A program made the position numbers and the translations under genes. From positions 7,485,001-7,549,000 of the forward strand of contig NZ_JACHMI010000001.1 of NCBI RefSeq assembly GCF_014207985.1: a stretch of 64,000 nt of DNA, written 5' to 3'. Below the pieces are notes generated by a model. That model did no database searches. It saw nothing but the letters and a program-made list of their open reading frames with translations, and was not told the origin of the DNA. Every line of letters begins with the position of its first letter. Position 1 is the first letter of the stretch. The DNA comes from Nonomuraea rubra (lineage in GTDB: Bacteria > Actinomycetota > Actinomycetes > Streptosporangiales > Streptosporangiaceae). Of this stretch, positions 17,138 through 25,345 are shown in pieces.

Positions 17138-18196
17138 TCAGGCGGCGACGGGGTCGGACAGCAGGGCGCGCACGTTGCGGGCCGCCGTGCGACCGGCCCG
17201 GTTGGCGCCGATCGTGCTGGCCGTGGGGCCGTAGCCGACGAGCTGGAGCCGGGGCTCCTTGACGACCTGGGTGCCGTCCACGCGGATGCCGCCGCCGGGC
17301 TCGCGCAGGCGCAGCGGGGCCAGGTGGTCGAGGGCCGCGCGGAAGCCGGTCGCCCAGACGATGGTGTCGGCGGCCAGGTGCGTGCCGTCGGCCCACAGCA
17401 CCCCGTCCTCCACGATGCGCTCGAACATCGGCAGCCGGTTCAGCACGCCCTTCTCCATCGACTCGCGCACGACCGTGCTGTAGGTGAGGCCGGTGGCGCT
17501 GACGACGCTCTGGGGCGGCAGGCCCGCGCGCACGCGCGAGTCCACCAGGGCCACGGCCTCCCGCCTGGCGTCCAGGCCGAAGTCGTCGTCCCTGAAGACG
17601 GGCGGCCTGCGGGTGACCCAGGCCGTCGCGGCCGCCACGCCCGCCAGCTCGGACAGCACGTGCATCGCCGAGGCGCCGCCGCCCACCACGACCACGCCGC
17701 GCCCGGCGAACTCCTCCGGCCCCCGGTAACCGGCGTAGTGCAGCTGCCGCCCCGCGAAGCCGGCCGCGCCCGGGTAGTACGGCCAGTACGGCCTGGTCCA
17801 GGTGCCGGTGGCGTTGATCACGGCCCTGGCCGCCCACTCCCCCGCGTCCGTCTCGATCACCAGCCGGCCGGCCGCGCCGTCCCGGACCGCCGTGACCCTG
17901 ACGGGCCGGACCACGTGCAGGCCCGTCCCGCTCTCGTACGCGGCGTAGTACGCGGGCACCACCTCGGCGGCGGGCCGCTCGCCGTCCCCGTCGGCCTCCC
18001 GCTGGGGCAGGCCGGGCAGGTCGAAGACGCCGTGCACCTTCTCCATGGTCAGCGTGGGCGACCGATGGCGCCAGGCCCCTCCCGCGCCCTGGCCGGCGTC
18101 CAGCACGACGGGCTCGATGCCGTACCGGCGCAGGAAGTAGGCGCTCGACAGCCCCGCCTGCCCGGCGCCGATGACCACGGCCTCGCTCTGCTCCAC
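17138..18196 (-). CDS. Flavin-dependent monooxygenase / FAD-NAD(P)-binding oxidoreductase (CzcO-like)
   Basis: This protein of about 352 residues has the two Rossmann dinucleotide sites of flavoprotein monooxygenases: VVIGAGQAGLSSAYFL at the N-terminus for FAD and VVVVGGGASAMHVLSEL mid-protein for NAD(P)H. The NATGTWTRP and WATGFRAALDHL stretches follow the ATG motif seen in Baeyer-Villiger and N-hydroxylating flavoenzymes. It resembles the group often annotated as putative flavoproteins of the CzcO/TrkA-like set. GTG 18196 is used; a TTG at 18208 is also possible, and neither has a clear ribosome site. Neighbours (kinase, sugar regulator) do not suggest a substrate. Confidence 0.85.
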   Translation of the reverse strand: MEQSEAVVIGAGQAGLSSAYFLRRYGIEPVVLDAGQGAGGAWRHRSPTLTMEKVHGVFDLPGLPQREADGDGERPAAEVVPAYYAAYESGTGLHVVRPVRVTAVRDGAAGRLVIETDAGEWAARAVINATGTWTRPYWPYYPGAAGFAGRQLHYAGYRGPEEFAGRGVVVVGGGASAMHVLSELAGVAAATAWVTRRPPVFRDDDFGLDARREAVALVDSRVRAGLPPQSVVSATGLTYSTVVRESMEKGVLNRLPMFERIVEDGVLWADGTHLAADTIVWATGFRAALDHLAPLRLREPGGGIRVDGTQVVKEPRLQLVGYGPTASTIGANRAGRTAARNVRALLSDPVAA

Positions 18197-18250
18197 GACA
18201 GGCTGCAACCGTGATCGGCCGCCGCGTCTTCCCGCCGGGTGGCGCCGGCG

Positions 18251-19273
18251 TCAGGCGCGGCGCGGGACCGGGGCGGTGGAGCCGCGCACGACCAGCTCTG
18301 TGGCCAGCTCCACGTGGTGGGAGTCGACCCTCTCCCCGGCCGCCAGCCGCAGCGCCGTGCGCAGGGCGACCCCGCCCATCTCCCGCAGCGGCTGCCTGAC
18401 GGTCGTCAGCGGCGGCGAGGTGAGCTGGGCGATCTGCGTGTCGTCGAACCCCACGACGCTCAGGTCCTCGGGGATCCGCAGCCCCCGTGCCCGGGCCGCC
18501 TCCATGATCCCCACGGCCACCTCGTCGCAGCCGGCGAAGATGGCCGTCGGCGCGTGCGGCAGGTCGAGCACCGCCGCCCCGCTCACCATCCCGTCGTGGT
18601 AGCGGAAGTGCCCCGAGCGCACGAACCCGGGCAGCACCGGCGCCCCCTCCGACTCCATGGCCGCCCGGTAGCCGTGCAGCCGCGCCTGGTTGCAGCCCGC
18701 GGTGGCCGGCCCGCCGATGTAGGCGATGCGCCGGTGCCCGAGCGAGAGCAGGTGCTGGGTGGCGGCCAGTCCGCCGGCGAAATTGGTCGAGCCGATGCTG
18801 GTGACCTGGGTGCGCGGCAGGTTGAGCGGGTCGATGAGGACGAGCGGCAGCCGCGCCCTGGCCAGCGCCGCCGGCTGTCCGGAGGTGAGCTCGCCGGTGA
18901 CGGCGATCAGCGCCCGCCGGCCGGCCGCGACCAGCCCGCGGGCCCAGGCGGTGGTACGGGCGGCGCCGCTTCTGATGCTGACGACGATCCCGACCCCGGC
19001 CTCCGCCCCGGCGGCCACCGCGCCCTGGATGATCTCGGTGGAGTACGCGTTCAGGTCGGCGTCGAACTGCAGCTCCACCGTGGCCAGCCCGGGCGGCTCG
19101 CGGCGCGGCGCGGGCGCGACGTAGTCGTGCTGCTGCAGCAGCGACTGCACGAGCGAGCGGGTGGCGGGCGAGACGTCGCTGCGGCCGTTGAGCACCTTGG
19201 AGACGGTCGCGACCGACACTCCGGCCGAGGCCGCGACCGTGGCCAGCGTGGCGCGTCTAGGACTGGATGGCAT
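18251..19273 (-). CDS. LacI family transcriptional regulator of the GH3/CUT1 locus
   Basis: This is a 340-residue LacI-type repressor. The DNA-binding headpiece reads ATLATVAASAGVSVATVSKVLNGR, followed by the hinge (VSPATRSLVQSLLQ). The effector domain has the PurR/RbsB-like landmarks LVLIDPLN, GHRRIAYIGGP, AIFAGCDEVAVGIMEAARARG and the closing DLSVVGFDDTQIAQLTSPPLTTVRQP. It begins inside the 3' end of the GH3 gene (17-base overlap with ATG 19273; a GTG at 19279 is an alternative), so the two are co-transcribed and the system would be autoregulated. It most likely binds the TCGAAA/TTTCGA inverted repeats in the divergent spacer. The inducer is probably a short oligosaccharide. Confidence 0.92.
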   Translation of the reverse strand: MPSSPRRATLATVAASAGVSVATVSKVLNGRSDVSPATRSLVQSLLQQHDYVAPAPRREPPGLATVELQFDADLNAYSTEIIQGAVAAGAEAGVGIVVSIRSGAARTTAWARGLVAAGRRALIAVTGELTSGQPAALARARLPLVLIDPLNLPRTQVTSIGSTNFAGGLAATQHLLSLGHRRIAYIGGPATAGCNQARLHGYRAAMESEGAPVLPGFVRSGHFRYHDGMVSGAAVLDLPHAPTAIFAGCDEVAVGIMEAARARGLRIPEDLSVVGFDDTQIAQLTSPPLTTVRQPLREMGGVALRTALRLAAGERVDSHHVELATELVVRGSTAPVPRRA

Positions 19274-21794
19274 CCGCACCCCCTCGCCCCCGCACCTCGG
19301 CGAGGGTGACGAGCCGCCGGTCGTGGCCGACGTGCCTGGACGAGCCGGTCAATCGTACGACGCCGCGGCACGGCAGGTCCGCCGCGGACGTGCCCACCAG
19401 CACCTCGACGTCGCCGGGGTCGACGACGCGGCGCAGGTCCCGGCCGGTGAAGGCGGTGCGGTCGGCGTGCACGCCGAAGGCCACCTCGGCGCTCTCCCCC
19501 GGCTCCAGCCGGACCCGCGCGTAGCCGGTGAGCTGCCGTACGGGCCTGGTGACCTGGGCGAGCACGTCGTGCAGGTAGAGCTGGACGACCTCCTCCCCGG
19601 CCCGGCCGCCGGTGTTGCGCACGGTGACCGTCGCGGTGAACTCTCCGTCGGTGGGCACCTCCTCGTGGCTCAGGCGCAGGCCGGAGACCTCGAAGGTGGT
19701 GTAGGAGGCGCCGTACCCGAAGGGGAACAGCGGTGTCGGGTCGAGGTTGCTGATGCCGTGGCTGTCGGTGCCCAGCGGGGGTTGCAGGTAGGTGCCCGGC
19801 TGGCCGCCTGGGCCGCGCGGGATCTGCACGGGCAGCCGGCCCGCGGGCTGGATGCGGCCGGACAGCACGCCGGCGATGGCGGCGCCGCCCTCCTCGCCGG
19901 GCATGAACGCCTGGACCAGCGCGGCGGCGTACGCGTGCACCTCGCCGAGCGCGTACGGGCGGCCCGAGACGACCACCACGACCAGCGGCGTGCCGGTGGC
20001 GGCCAGCTCGGCCAGCAGGTCGCCCTGCACGCCGGGCAGCCGCAGGTCGTCGGCGTCGCAGCCCTCCCCCGACGTGCCCTGGCCGAACAGGCCCGCCAGG
20101 TCGCCCACCACGGCCACGCACACGTCCGCGTCGCGGGCGGCGGCCACCGCGCCGGCGAAGCCCGAGCGGTCCTCGCCCCGCACCTCGCAGCCCTGGGCGT
20201 AGCGGATCTCCGCCCCGGGCAGCTCGGCGGTGAGCGCGTCGAGCACGGTGGGCGCCTCCAGGCCGAGGCCGAGGCCGGGGTGGCGGGGCAGCACGTGGTT
20301 GGGGAAGGCGTAACAGCCCATGAACGTGCGGGGGTCGTGCGCGGCGGGCCCGACCACGGCCACCCGGCGCGGCACCGTACGCCCCCCGTTCTCGCCCGCA
20401 CCCTCGCCTTCGCCCGCGTTGTCGCCTTCGCCCGCGTTGTCGCCCGCACCCTTGCCTTCGCCCAGCAGGGGCAGCACGGTTCCGGCGTCCAGCAGGATGA
20501 TCGACCGCTCGGCGAGCTCCCTGGCCAGCGCCCGGTTGGCGGGCGAGTCGAGGTCCACGGACCCGGCTCCGGCGACCGACTCCTCCGGCGTCCAGCCGGG
20601 GTCGAGCAGCCCGAGCTGCGCCTTCTGGGTGAGCACGCGGCGCACCGCCCGGTCCACCAGGGCCTCGGGCAGCTCGCCGCGCCGCACCCGCTCGGCCAGG
20701 TGCTGCCCGAACCCGAGCGTGTCGGGCAGCTCGACGTCGATGCCGGCGCCGAGCGCGAGCACGCCGGCCTCCTCCGGATCGGCGGCGACCAGGTGCATGG
20801 TGGCCAGGAACGGGACGGCCCAGTAGTCGGAGACGACGGTCCCGGTGAACCCCCACTCCTCGCGCAGCACCTCGGTCAGCAGCCACGGGTCGGCCCCGGC
20901 GGGCACGCCGTCCACGTCGGAGTAGGAGTTCATCACCGACCGGGCCCCGCCCAGCGCGATGGCGGTCTCGAACGGCGGCAGGATCATGTCCATCAGCTCG
21001 CGCCGCCCCATCGGCACGGGGCCGTGGTTGCGCGCGGCGCGCGAGGCGGAGTAGCCGGCGAAGTGCTTGAGCGTGGCGACGACCCCGGCGCTCTCCAGGC
21101 CGCGCACGTAGGCGGCGCCGAGCGTGGCGACGAGGTACGGGTCCTCGCCCATGGTCTCCTCGACCCGCCCCCACCGGTAGTCGCGCACCACGTCCAGCAC
21201 GGGGGACAGCCCCTGGTGGACGCCCACGGCCCGCATGTCGGCGCCGATCGCGGCGGCCATCCGCTCGACCAGCCCGGGGTCGAACGTGGCGGCCCAGGCG
21301 ATGGCCGCCGGGTAGACGGTGGCGCCGTACGCGGTGAAGCCGGTCAGGCACTCCTCGTGCACGATCGCGGGGATGCCGAGCCTGGACGCCGCCAGGACGG
21401 CGCGCTGCAGGCGGACCACCTCGGCCGCGCCCTCCGCCGGGGTGACCGGGGCGCTGCCGTGCACGCGGGTCAGGTGGCCGAGCCCGTGGCGGACGGACTC
21501 CTCCAGCGGCACGGTCCCCGAGGCGGCGAACACGTCCTGCATCGGCGCCACGTTCAGCGCCTCGCCCGGTGTCTCGCCCGGTGTCTCGCCCGGTGTCTCG
21601 TCCGGTGCCTCGCCGGCGTCCCCGGACGCGGGGCTCATGTCGTTGCCGAGCCACCGGCTGCCGAGCTGGCCGACCTTCTCCTCCAGGGTCATCTCCGCAA
21701 GGAGGGCTTCGACTCGGTCGGCCACGGCGAGCGCCGGGTCCTGCCACGGGCGAAGTGCCCGCTCCGCCGTCGGGGTCCGATCAAGAGCCGTCAT
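19257..21794 (-). CDS. Glycoside hydrolase family 3 protein (beta-glucosidase/beta-xylosidase type)
   Basis: This is an 845-residue GH3 enzyme without a signal peptide, probably intracellular. The N-terminal TIM-barrel domain carries the nucleophile Asp323 in TVVSDYWAVPFL and the substrate-binding KHFAGYS segment. The alpha/beta sandwich domain starts at RVAVVGPAAHDPRTFMG. A fibronectin-III-like domain closes the protein (GEEVVQLYLHD, VEVLVGTSAADL). Two low-complexity insertions are present: GETPGETP near residue 65 and a Gly/Asp/Asn/Glu run near residue 450 in the inter-domain linker. Divergent from a CUT1 importer and coupled to its regulator, it would hydrolyse the imported oligosaccharide. 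Xylobiose or a short beta-glucan is the likeliest substrate, by analogy with bxl loci. Confidence 0.9.
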   Translation of the reverse strand: MTALDRTPTAERALRPWQDPALAVADRVEALLAEMTLEEKVGQLGSRWLGNDMSPASGDAGEAPDETPGETPGETPGEALNVAPMQDVFAASGTVPLEESVRHGLGHLTRVHGSAPVTPAEGAAEVVRLQRAVLAASRLGIPAIVHEECLTGFTAYGATVYPAAIAWAATFDPGLVERMAAAIGADMRAVGVHQGLSPVLDVVRDYRWGRVEETMGEDPYLVATLGAAYVRGLESAGVVATLKHFAGYSASRAARNHGPVPMGRRELMDMILPPFETAIALGGARSVMNSYSDVDGVPAGADPWLLTEVLREEWGFTGTVVSDYWAVPFLATMHLVAADPEEAGVLALGAGIDVELPDTLGFGQHLAERVRRGELPEALVDRAVRRVLTQKAQLGLLDPGWTPEESVAGAGSVDLDSPANRALARELAERSIILLDAGTVLPLLGEGKGAGDNAGEGDNAGEGEGAGENGGRTVPRRVAVVGPAAHDPRTFMGCYAFPNHVLPRHPGLGLGLEAPTVLDALTAELPGAEIRYAQGCEVRGEDRSGFAGAVAAARDADVCVAVVGDLAGLFGQGTSGEGCDADDLRLPGVQGDLLAELAATGTPLVVVVVSGRPYALGEVHAYAAALVQAFMPGEEGGAAIAGVLSGRIQPAGRLPVQIPRGPGGQPGTYLQPPLGTDSHGISNLDPTPLFPFGYGASYTTFEVSGLRLSHEEVPTDGEFTATVTVRNTGGRAGEEVVQLYLHDVLAQVTRPVRQLTGYARVRLEPGESAEVAFGVHADRTAFTGRDLRRVVDPGDVEVLVGTSAADLPCRGVVRLTGSSRHVGHDRRLVTLAEVRGRGGADAIQS
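20393..20462 (-). repeat. Low-complexity insertion with an 18-bp direct repeat in the GH3 gene
   Basis: The unit CGCCCGCGTTGTCGCCTT occurs at 20411-20428 and again, with two end changes, at 20429-20446, inside a longer stretch of related hexamers. It encodes a Gly/Glu/Asp/Asn-rich linker between the barrel and sandwich domains. The reading frame is kept. Confidence 0.65.
21564..21611 (-). repeat. 12-bp tandem repeat (four units) in the GH3 gene
   Basis: Four units of GCCCGGTGTCTC (the last with two changes) run in tandem and encode GETPGETPGETPGEA-like sequence near the N-terminus of the GH3 protein, in a loop before the conserved barrel. In-frame expansion is the simplest origin. Confidence 0.8.
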
Positions 21795-21835
21795 CTACTG
21801 CGCTCCTTAAAGAGGTGCGGTGCTGCCGTAAGTTT

Positions 21836-21849
21836 TCGAAATGTTTCGA
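21836..21849. promoter_or_regulatory. LacI-type operator, GH3-proximal
   Basis: A perfect inverted repeat TCGAAA-TG-TTTCGA lies 42 bases upstream of the GH3 start. Its right half ATGTTTCGA recurs exactly in a second site at 22017-22031. LacI-family regulators of xylo-oligosaccharide genes in streptomycetes recognise CGAA...TTCG type repeats, so the local regulator is the natural ligand. Confidence 0.65.
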
Positions 21850-21968
21850 CACCGATGGGCGACCTCCGCGCGAACCTTCCGCCATGCCACGGACCTGGCG
21901 AAGGCTGGCGTGGAGTTACCTTACACGTGAGCTCCAGGAAATCCAGTGGTTTCCTGATCGACTGGGTC

Positions 21969-21997
21969 TTGACACCTTTATGGCCGAAATCTAGATT
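21969..21997 (+). promoter_or_regulatory. Near-consensus promoter of the CUT1 importer operon
   Basis: TTGACA (21969-21974) and TAGATT (21992-21997) are separated by exactly 17 bases, a close match to the sigma-70/HrdB consensus and unusually strong for this genome. Transcription would start near 22004 and leave a leader of about 150 bases before the binding-protein gene. The second operator lies just downstream of this start, well placed to block transcription. Confidence 0.65.
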
Positions 21998-22016
21998 GGC
22001 GAACCCCGCGGTCATG

Positions 22017-22031
22017 TCGAAAATGTTTCGA
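22017..22031. promoter_or_regulatory. LacI-type operator, importer-proximal
   Basis: The 15-base site TCGAAA-ATG-TTTCGA has 6-base arms identical to the GH3-proximal operator, with one extra central base. It covers roughly +13 to +28 of the proposed importer promoter. The two sites are about 181 bases centre to centre, so a looping dimer-of-dimers mechanism is possible. Confidence 0.65.
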
Positions 22032-22057
22032 TGAGCTGACTTTAGGAGGAGTGGAAA

Positions 22058-22108
22058 GTGGCATCGCGACGATGCCGATCCACGGCCGCCGGCCATCGCA
22101 TCCAGTGA
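22058..22108 (+). CDS. Candidate 16-residue leader ORF upstream of the importer genes
   Basis: A GTG at 22058 is preceded by AGGAGGA (22044-22050) at 7-base spacing, one of the strongest ribosome sites in the window. It opens a frame of 16 codons, MASRRCRSTAAGHRIQ, ending with TGA at 22106-22108. It is not in frame with the binding-protein gene, which starts 49 bases later. The first codons also form a 7-bp hairpin (22060-22066 with 22070-22076). It could be a regulatory leader peptide or a translational enhancer. It may also be fortuitous. Confidence 0.4.
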   Translation: MASRRCRSTAAGHRIQ

Positions 22109-22157
22109 TCAACGCGCCGCGAACCCCAGCCCGCGGCATACAAGTACGGAGATCAGC

Positions 22158-23528
22158 GTGGAGTCCAGGACAACCTCTCGCCGCAACTTCCTCAGCCTCG
22201 TCTCCATGGGCGTCCCCCTAGGAGCAGCACTCGCCGCCTGCGGCGGCACAGGACCCACCCAGACCGGCGCCGGTGGCGGCTCCGGCAACGCGACCACCAG
22301 CGGTGGTGGCGGCGGCAACACCGCCACGTACTGGTACCTGTCGACGCAGCCTCAGGAGGGCGTGCGCACCAGGACCATGGAGCGGCACAACAAGGCCAAT
22401 CCCAACGCGACGATCGAGGGCACGACCTTCCAGAACGACGCGTTCAAGACGAAGATCAAGACCGCCATCGGCGCCGGCCAGGCCCCCACCCTGATCTGGG
22501 GCTGGGGAGGCGGCGGCCTGCGCAGCTACGTGCAGGCGGGCGCGGTCGAGGACCTGACCCCGTGGTTCGACCAGAACCCGGCCGTGAAGGACAAGCTGTT
22601 CCCCTCCGCCTTCGGCGCGGCCACCGTCGACGGCAAGATCTACGCGATGCCGTGCGAGACCCTGCAGCCCATCGTCCTGTACTACGACAAGCGGGCCTTC
22701 GAGAAGATCGGCGCCCAGCCGCCCCAGACGTGGGGCGACATCCTGGACCTGGTGCCCAAGTTCAACGCCAAGGGCATCGCGCCGTTCTCGCTCGGCGGCC
22801 AGTCCCGCTGGACGAACATGATGTGGCTGGAGTTCCTCTTCGACCGCATCGGCGGCCCCGAGATCTTCCAGGCCGTGTTCGACGGCGAGAAGGACGCCTG
22901 GAACAACCCGCTCGCGATCCAGGCCCTGGGCGAGGTGCAGAAGCTGGTCAAGGCCGACGGGTTCGTCAAGGGCTTCTCCTCGATCACCGCCGACTCCAAC
23001 GCCGACCAGGCGCTGCTCTACACCGGCAAGGCCGCGATGATGCTGCACGGCGGCTGGACGTACGGCAGCATGTCGACCGACGGCGGCGACTTCGTCTCCG
23101 GCGGCAACCTCGGCTACATGAACTTCCCGCCGGTCGACGGCGGCAAGGGCGACCCCGGCAATACGGTCGGCAACCCCGGCCAGTACATGTCCATCTCCTC
23201 CAAGGCCACGCCCGAGCAGAAGGAGATCGCCAAGAAGTTCTTCGCCGGCGCGCTGATCGACGACACGTCCGCCAAGGAGTGGGTGGGGACGGGCGCCGTC
23301 CCGATCCTCAAGGGCTCGGACGCGCACTTCGCGGCCTCCAAGGACAAGGACTTCCTGACCTTCGTCTACAACATCGCCGTCAACGCCAAGTCCTTCGGCC
23401 AGTCGTGGGACCAGGCGCTCAGCCCGACGGCCGCCGAGGTGCTGCTGGACAACATCTCCAAGCTGTTCCAGCTGTCGATCTCGCCGCAGGAGTTCGCCAC
23501 CAACATGAACGCGGTCATCGGCAAGTGA
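22158..23528 (+). CDS. CUT1 sugar ABC transporter substrate-binding lipoprotein (xylobiose type)
   Basis: This is a 456-residue extracellular solute-binding protein of family 1. The N-terminus is a lipoprotein signal with an RR pair (TSRRNFLSLVSMG) and lipobox LAAC, so Tat-dependent export is possible. A Gly/Thr/Ser-rich linker follows before the mature domain TATYWYLSTQPQEGVRT. The LPSAFGAATVDGKIYAMPCE-like and AAMMLHGGWTYGSM regions are typical of the family. GTG 22158 has GGAG upstream. Position, divergent GH3 gene and regulator match streptomycete bxlE-type xylobiose systems. Cellobiose or another beta-linked disaccharide remains possible. Confidence 0.88.
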   Translation: MESRTTSRRNFLSLVSMGVPLGAALAACGGTGPTQTGAGGGSGNATTSGGGGGNTATYWYLSTQPQEGVRTRTMERHNKANPNATIEGTTFQNDAFKTKIKTAIGAGQAPTLIWGWGGGGLRSYVQAGAVEDLTPWFDQNPAVKDKLFPSAFGAATVDGKIYAMPCETLQPIVLYYDKRAFEKIGAQPPQTWGDILDLVPKFNAKGIAPFSLGGQSRWTNMMWLEFLFDRIGGPEIFQAVFDGEKDAWNNPLAIQALGEVQKLVKADGFVKGFSSITADSNADQALLYTGKAAMMLHGGWTYGSMSTDGGDFVSGGNLGYMNFPPVDGGKGDPGNTVGNPGQYMSISSKATPEQKEIAKKFFAGALIDDTSAKEWVGTGAVPILKGSDAHFAASKDKDFLTFVYNIAVNAKSFGQSWDQALSPTAAEVLLDNISKLFQLSISPQEFATNMNAVIGK

Positions 23529-24436
23529 GCGCGATCACAACGGCCGCCAGGCCCGCCTCCAAGGCGGGCCGTGGCGGCTCCGTCGCATGGATGACCATCC
23601 CGGCGCTGGTGTTCTTCGTCGGGTTCGCCGTGATCCCGCTGGGCGGAGTGCTCGCGCTGAGCTTCGTGACGTGGGACGGCATCGGGGCGATGAGCCCCGC
23701 GGGCCTCGGCAACTGGGCCGCGATCCTGAGCGATCCCGGCCTGCCGCACGCGCTGTGGGTGACGTTCCTCCTCATGGCGGTGTCGTGGCTGGTCCAGACG
23801 CCGGCGAGCATCCTGATGGGCGCGTTCCTGGCCGGGCGGCAGCGGTACCGGGCGGTCCTGTCGGTGATCTTCTTCGTCCCGCTGCTGCTCAGCTCGGCGG
23901 CCCTGGCGATCACGTACAAGGCGCTGCTCGACCCGAACTTCGGGCTGGGCGCGGGCCTGGGCATCGACCTCCTGATCCAGGACTGGCTGGGCGACCCGGT
24001 GCTCGCCTTCAGCGTCGTGATCTTCGTGGTGTCGTGGCAGTACATCCCGTTCCACTCGCTGGTCTACCAGGGCGGCATCCGCCAGATCCCGCGCTCGATG
24101 TACGAGGCCGCGGAGCTGGACGGCGCGGGCCGGGTGCGCAGGTTCTTCAGCATCACGCTGCCGCAGCTCAAGTACACGATCATCACGTCCTCGACGCTGA
24201 TGGTGGTCGGGTCGCTGACGCTCTTCGACCTGATCTTCGTGCTGACCGCCGGCGGCCCCGGCGACGCCACCCGCGTGCTCGCGGTCGACATGTACAAGCG
24301 CGGCTTCATGGCCAACCTCATGGGCCCGGCCAGCGTGATCGCGATCATCCTCGTCCTCGTCGGCCTCGCCCTGTCGCTGCTCCTGCGCCGGCTCGGCGGG
24401 CGCGACGCCAGCCACAGCCAGCTAGAAGGGGCCTGA
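23525..24436 (+). CDS. CUT1 sugar ABC transporter permease (MalF type)
   Basis: This is a 303-residue polytopic permease (BPD_transp_1) with six predicted helices. The cytoplasmic EAA loop is YEAAELDGAGRVRRFFSITLPQL, which contacts the ATPase. The GTG start overlaps the binding-protein stop (GTGA), so the genes are coupled. No ATPase gene is present in this operon; like other CUT1 importers of actinobacteria it presumably uses a shared MsiK-type ATPase encoded elsewhere. Confidence 0.9.
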   Translation: MSAITTAARPASKAGRGGSVAWMTIPALVFFVGFAVIPLGGVLALSFVTWDGIGAMSPAGLGNWAAILSDPGLPHALWVTFLLMAVSWLVQTPASILMGAFLAGRQRYRAVLSVIFFVPLLLSSAALAITYKALLDPNFGLGAGLGIDLLIQDWLGDPVLAFSVVIFVVSWQYIPFHSLVYQGGIRQIPRSMYEAAELDGAGRVRRFFSITLPQLKYTIITSSTLMVVGSLTLFDLIFVLTAGGPGDATRVLAVDMYKRGFMANLMGPASVIAIILVLVGLALSLLLRRLGGRDASHSQLEGA

Positions 24437-24439
24437 CGC

Positions 24440-25345
24440 ATGACGACCGTCCCCACCAGGGCCCCGGAGCACCTCGGCACCGCCAAGGCCGACAACCCGC
24501 GCCACCGCCGCGTCACCTCGCGCGGCAAGGAGCGCCCCAACTACCTGGCCGGGCTGACCAGCGTCCTGTGGCTGGTGATCGTGGTGGTGCCGATCTACTG
24601 GATCGTCATCACGAGCTTCAAGTCCCAGTCGAGGTACTACCTGGAGAACCCGTTCGCCCCGCCGTCGGAGCCGACGCTGGCGAACTACCGGCTGGTCATC
24701 GAGTCGGACTTCGTGCAGTACTTCGTCAACAGCGTCATCGTCACGATAGGCGCCGTGGTGCCGGCCGTGGCGGTCAGCTTCATGGCGGCGTACGCGATCG
24801 TGCGCGGCGGCAGGAGCAGGCTGCTGCGCTGGACGAACTCGCTGTTCCTCATGGGCCTGGCCATCCCGCTGCAGGCCACGATCATCCCGGTCTACCTGAT
24901 CATCATCCAGCTCGGCCTGTACGACTCGCTGATGGCGATGATCCTGCCGTCGATCGCGTTCGCGATCCCGCTGTCGGTGCTGGTCCTGTCGAACTTCATC
25001 AGGGACGTGCCCAAGGAGCTGTTCGAGTCGATGCGGATCGACGGCGCGACCGAGAGCGGGATGCTCTGGCGGCTGGCGTTCCCCCTGGCGCGGCCGGCCG
25101 TGGTGACCGTGACGATCTACAACGCGCTGCACATCTGGAACGGGTTCCTGCTGCCGCTGGTGCTCACGCAGACGCCGGACAAGCGCGTGCTGCCGCTGGC
25201 GCTGTGGTCCTTCCAGGAGGAGTACAGCATCAACGTGCCCGCCGTCCTGGCCTCGGTCGTGCTGACCACGCTGCCGATCCTCATCCTGTACGTGGTGGGC
25301 CGCCGCCAGCTGCTCAGCGGTCTGACCGCGGGCTTCAGCAAGTAG
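24440..25345 (+). CDS. CUT1 sugar ABC transporter permease (MalG type)
   Basis: This is a 301-residue permease starting 3 bases after its partner. It has about six membrane helices and the EAA-like loop FESMRIDGATESGMLWRLAFPLA, with the family C-terminus GRRQLLSGLTAGFSK. Together with the MalF-type protein it forms the translocation pore for the sugar delivered by the upstream lipoprotein. Its last 11 bases overlap the end of the convergent phosphotransferase gene. Confidence 0.9.
   Translation: MTTVPTRAPEHLGTAKADNPRHRRVTSRGKERPNYLAGLTSVLWLVIVVVPIYWIVITSFKSQSRYYLENPFAPPSEPTLANYRLVIESDFVQYFVNSVIVTIGAVVPAVAVSFMAAYAIVRGGRSRLLRWTNSLFLMGLAIPLQATIIPVYLIIIQLGLYDSLMAMILPSIAFAIPLSVLVLSNFIRDVPKELFESMRIDGATESGMLWRLAFPLARPAVVTVTIYNALHIWNGFLLPLVLTQTPDKRVLPLALWSFQEEYSINVPAVLASVVLTTLPILILYVVGRRQLLSGLTAGFSK

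Noticed and set aside
22562..23524. N-terminal extension of the first CUT1 permease
   Set aside because: It is a shifted frame of the binding-protein gene; the permease begins at GTG 23525 with a GTGA overlap.
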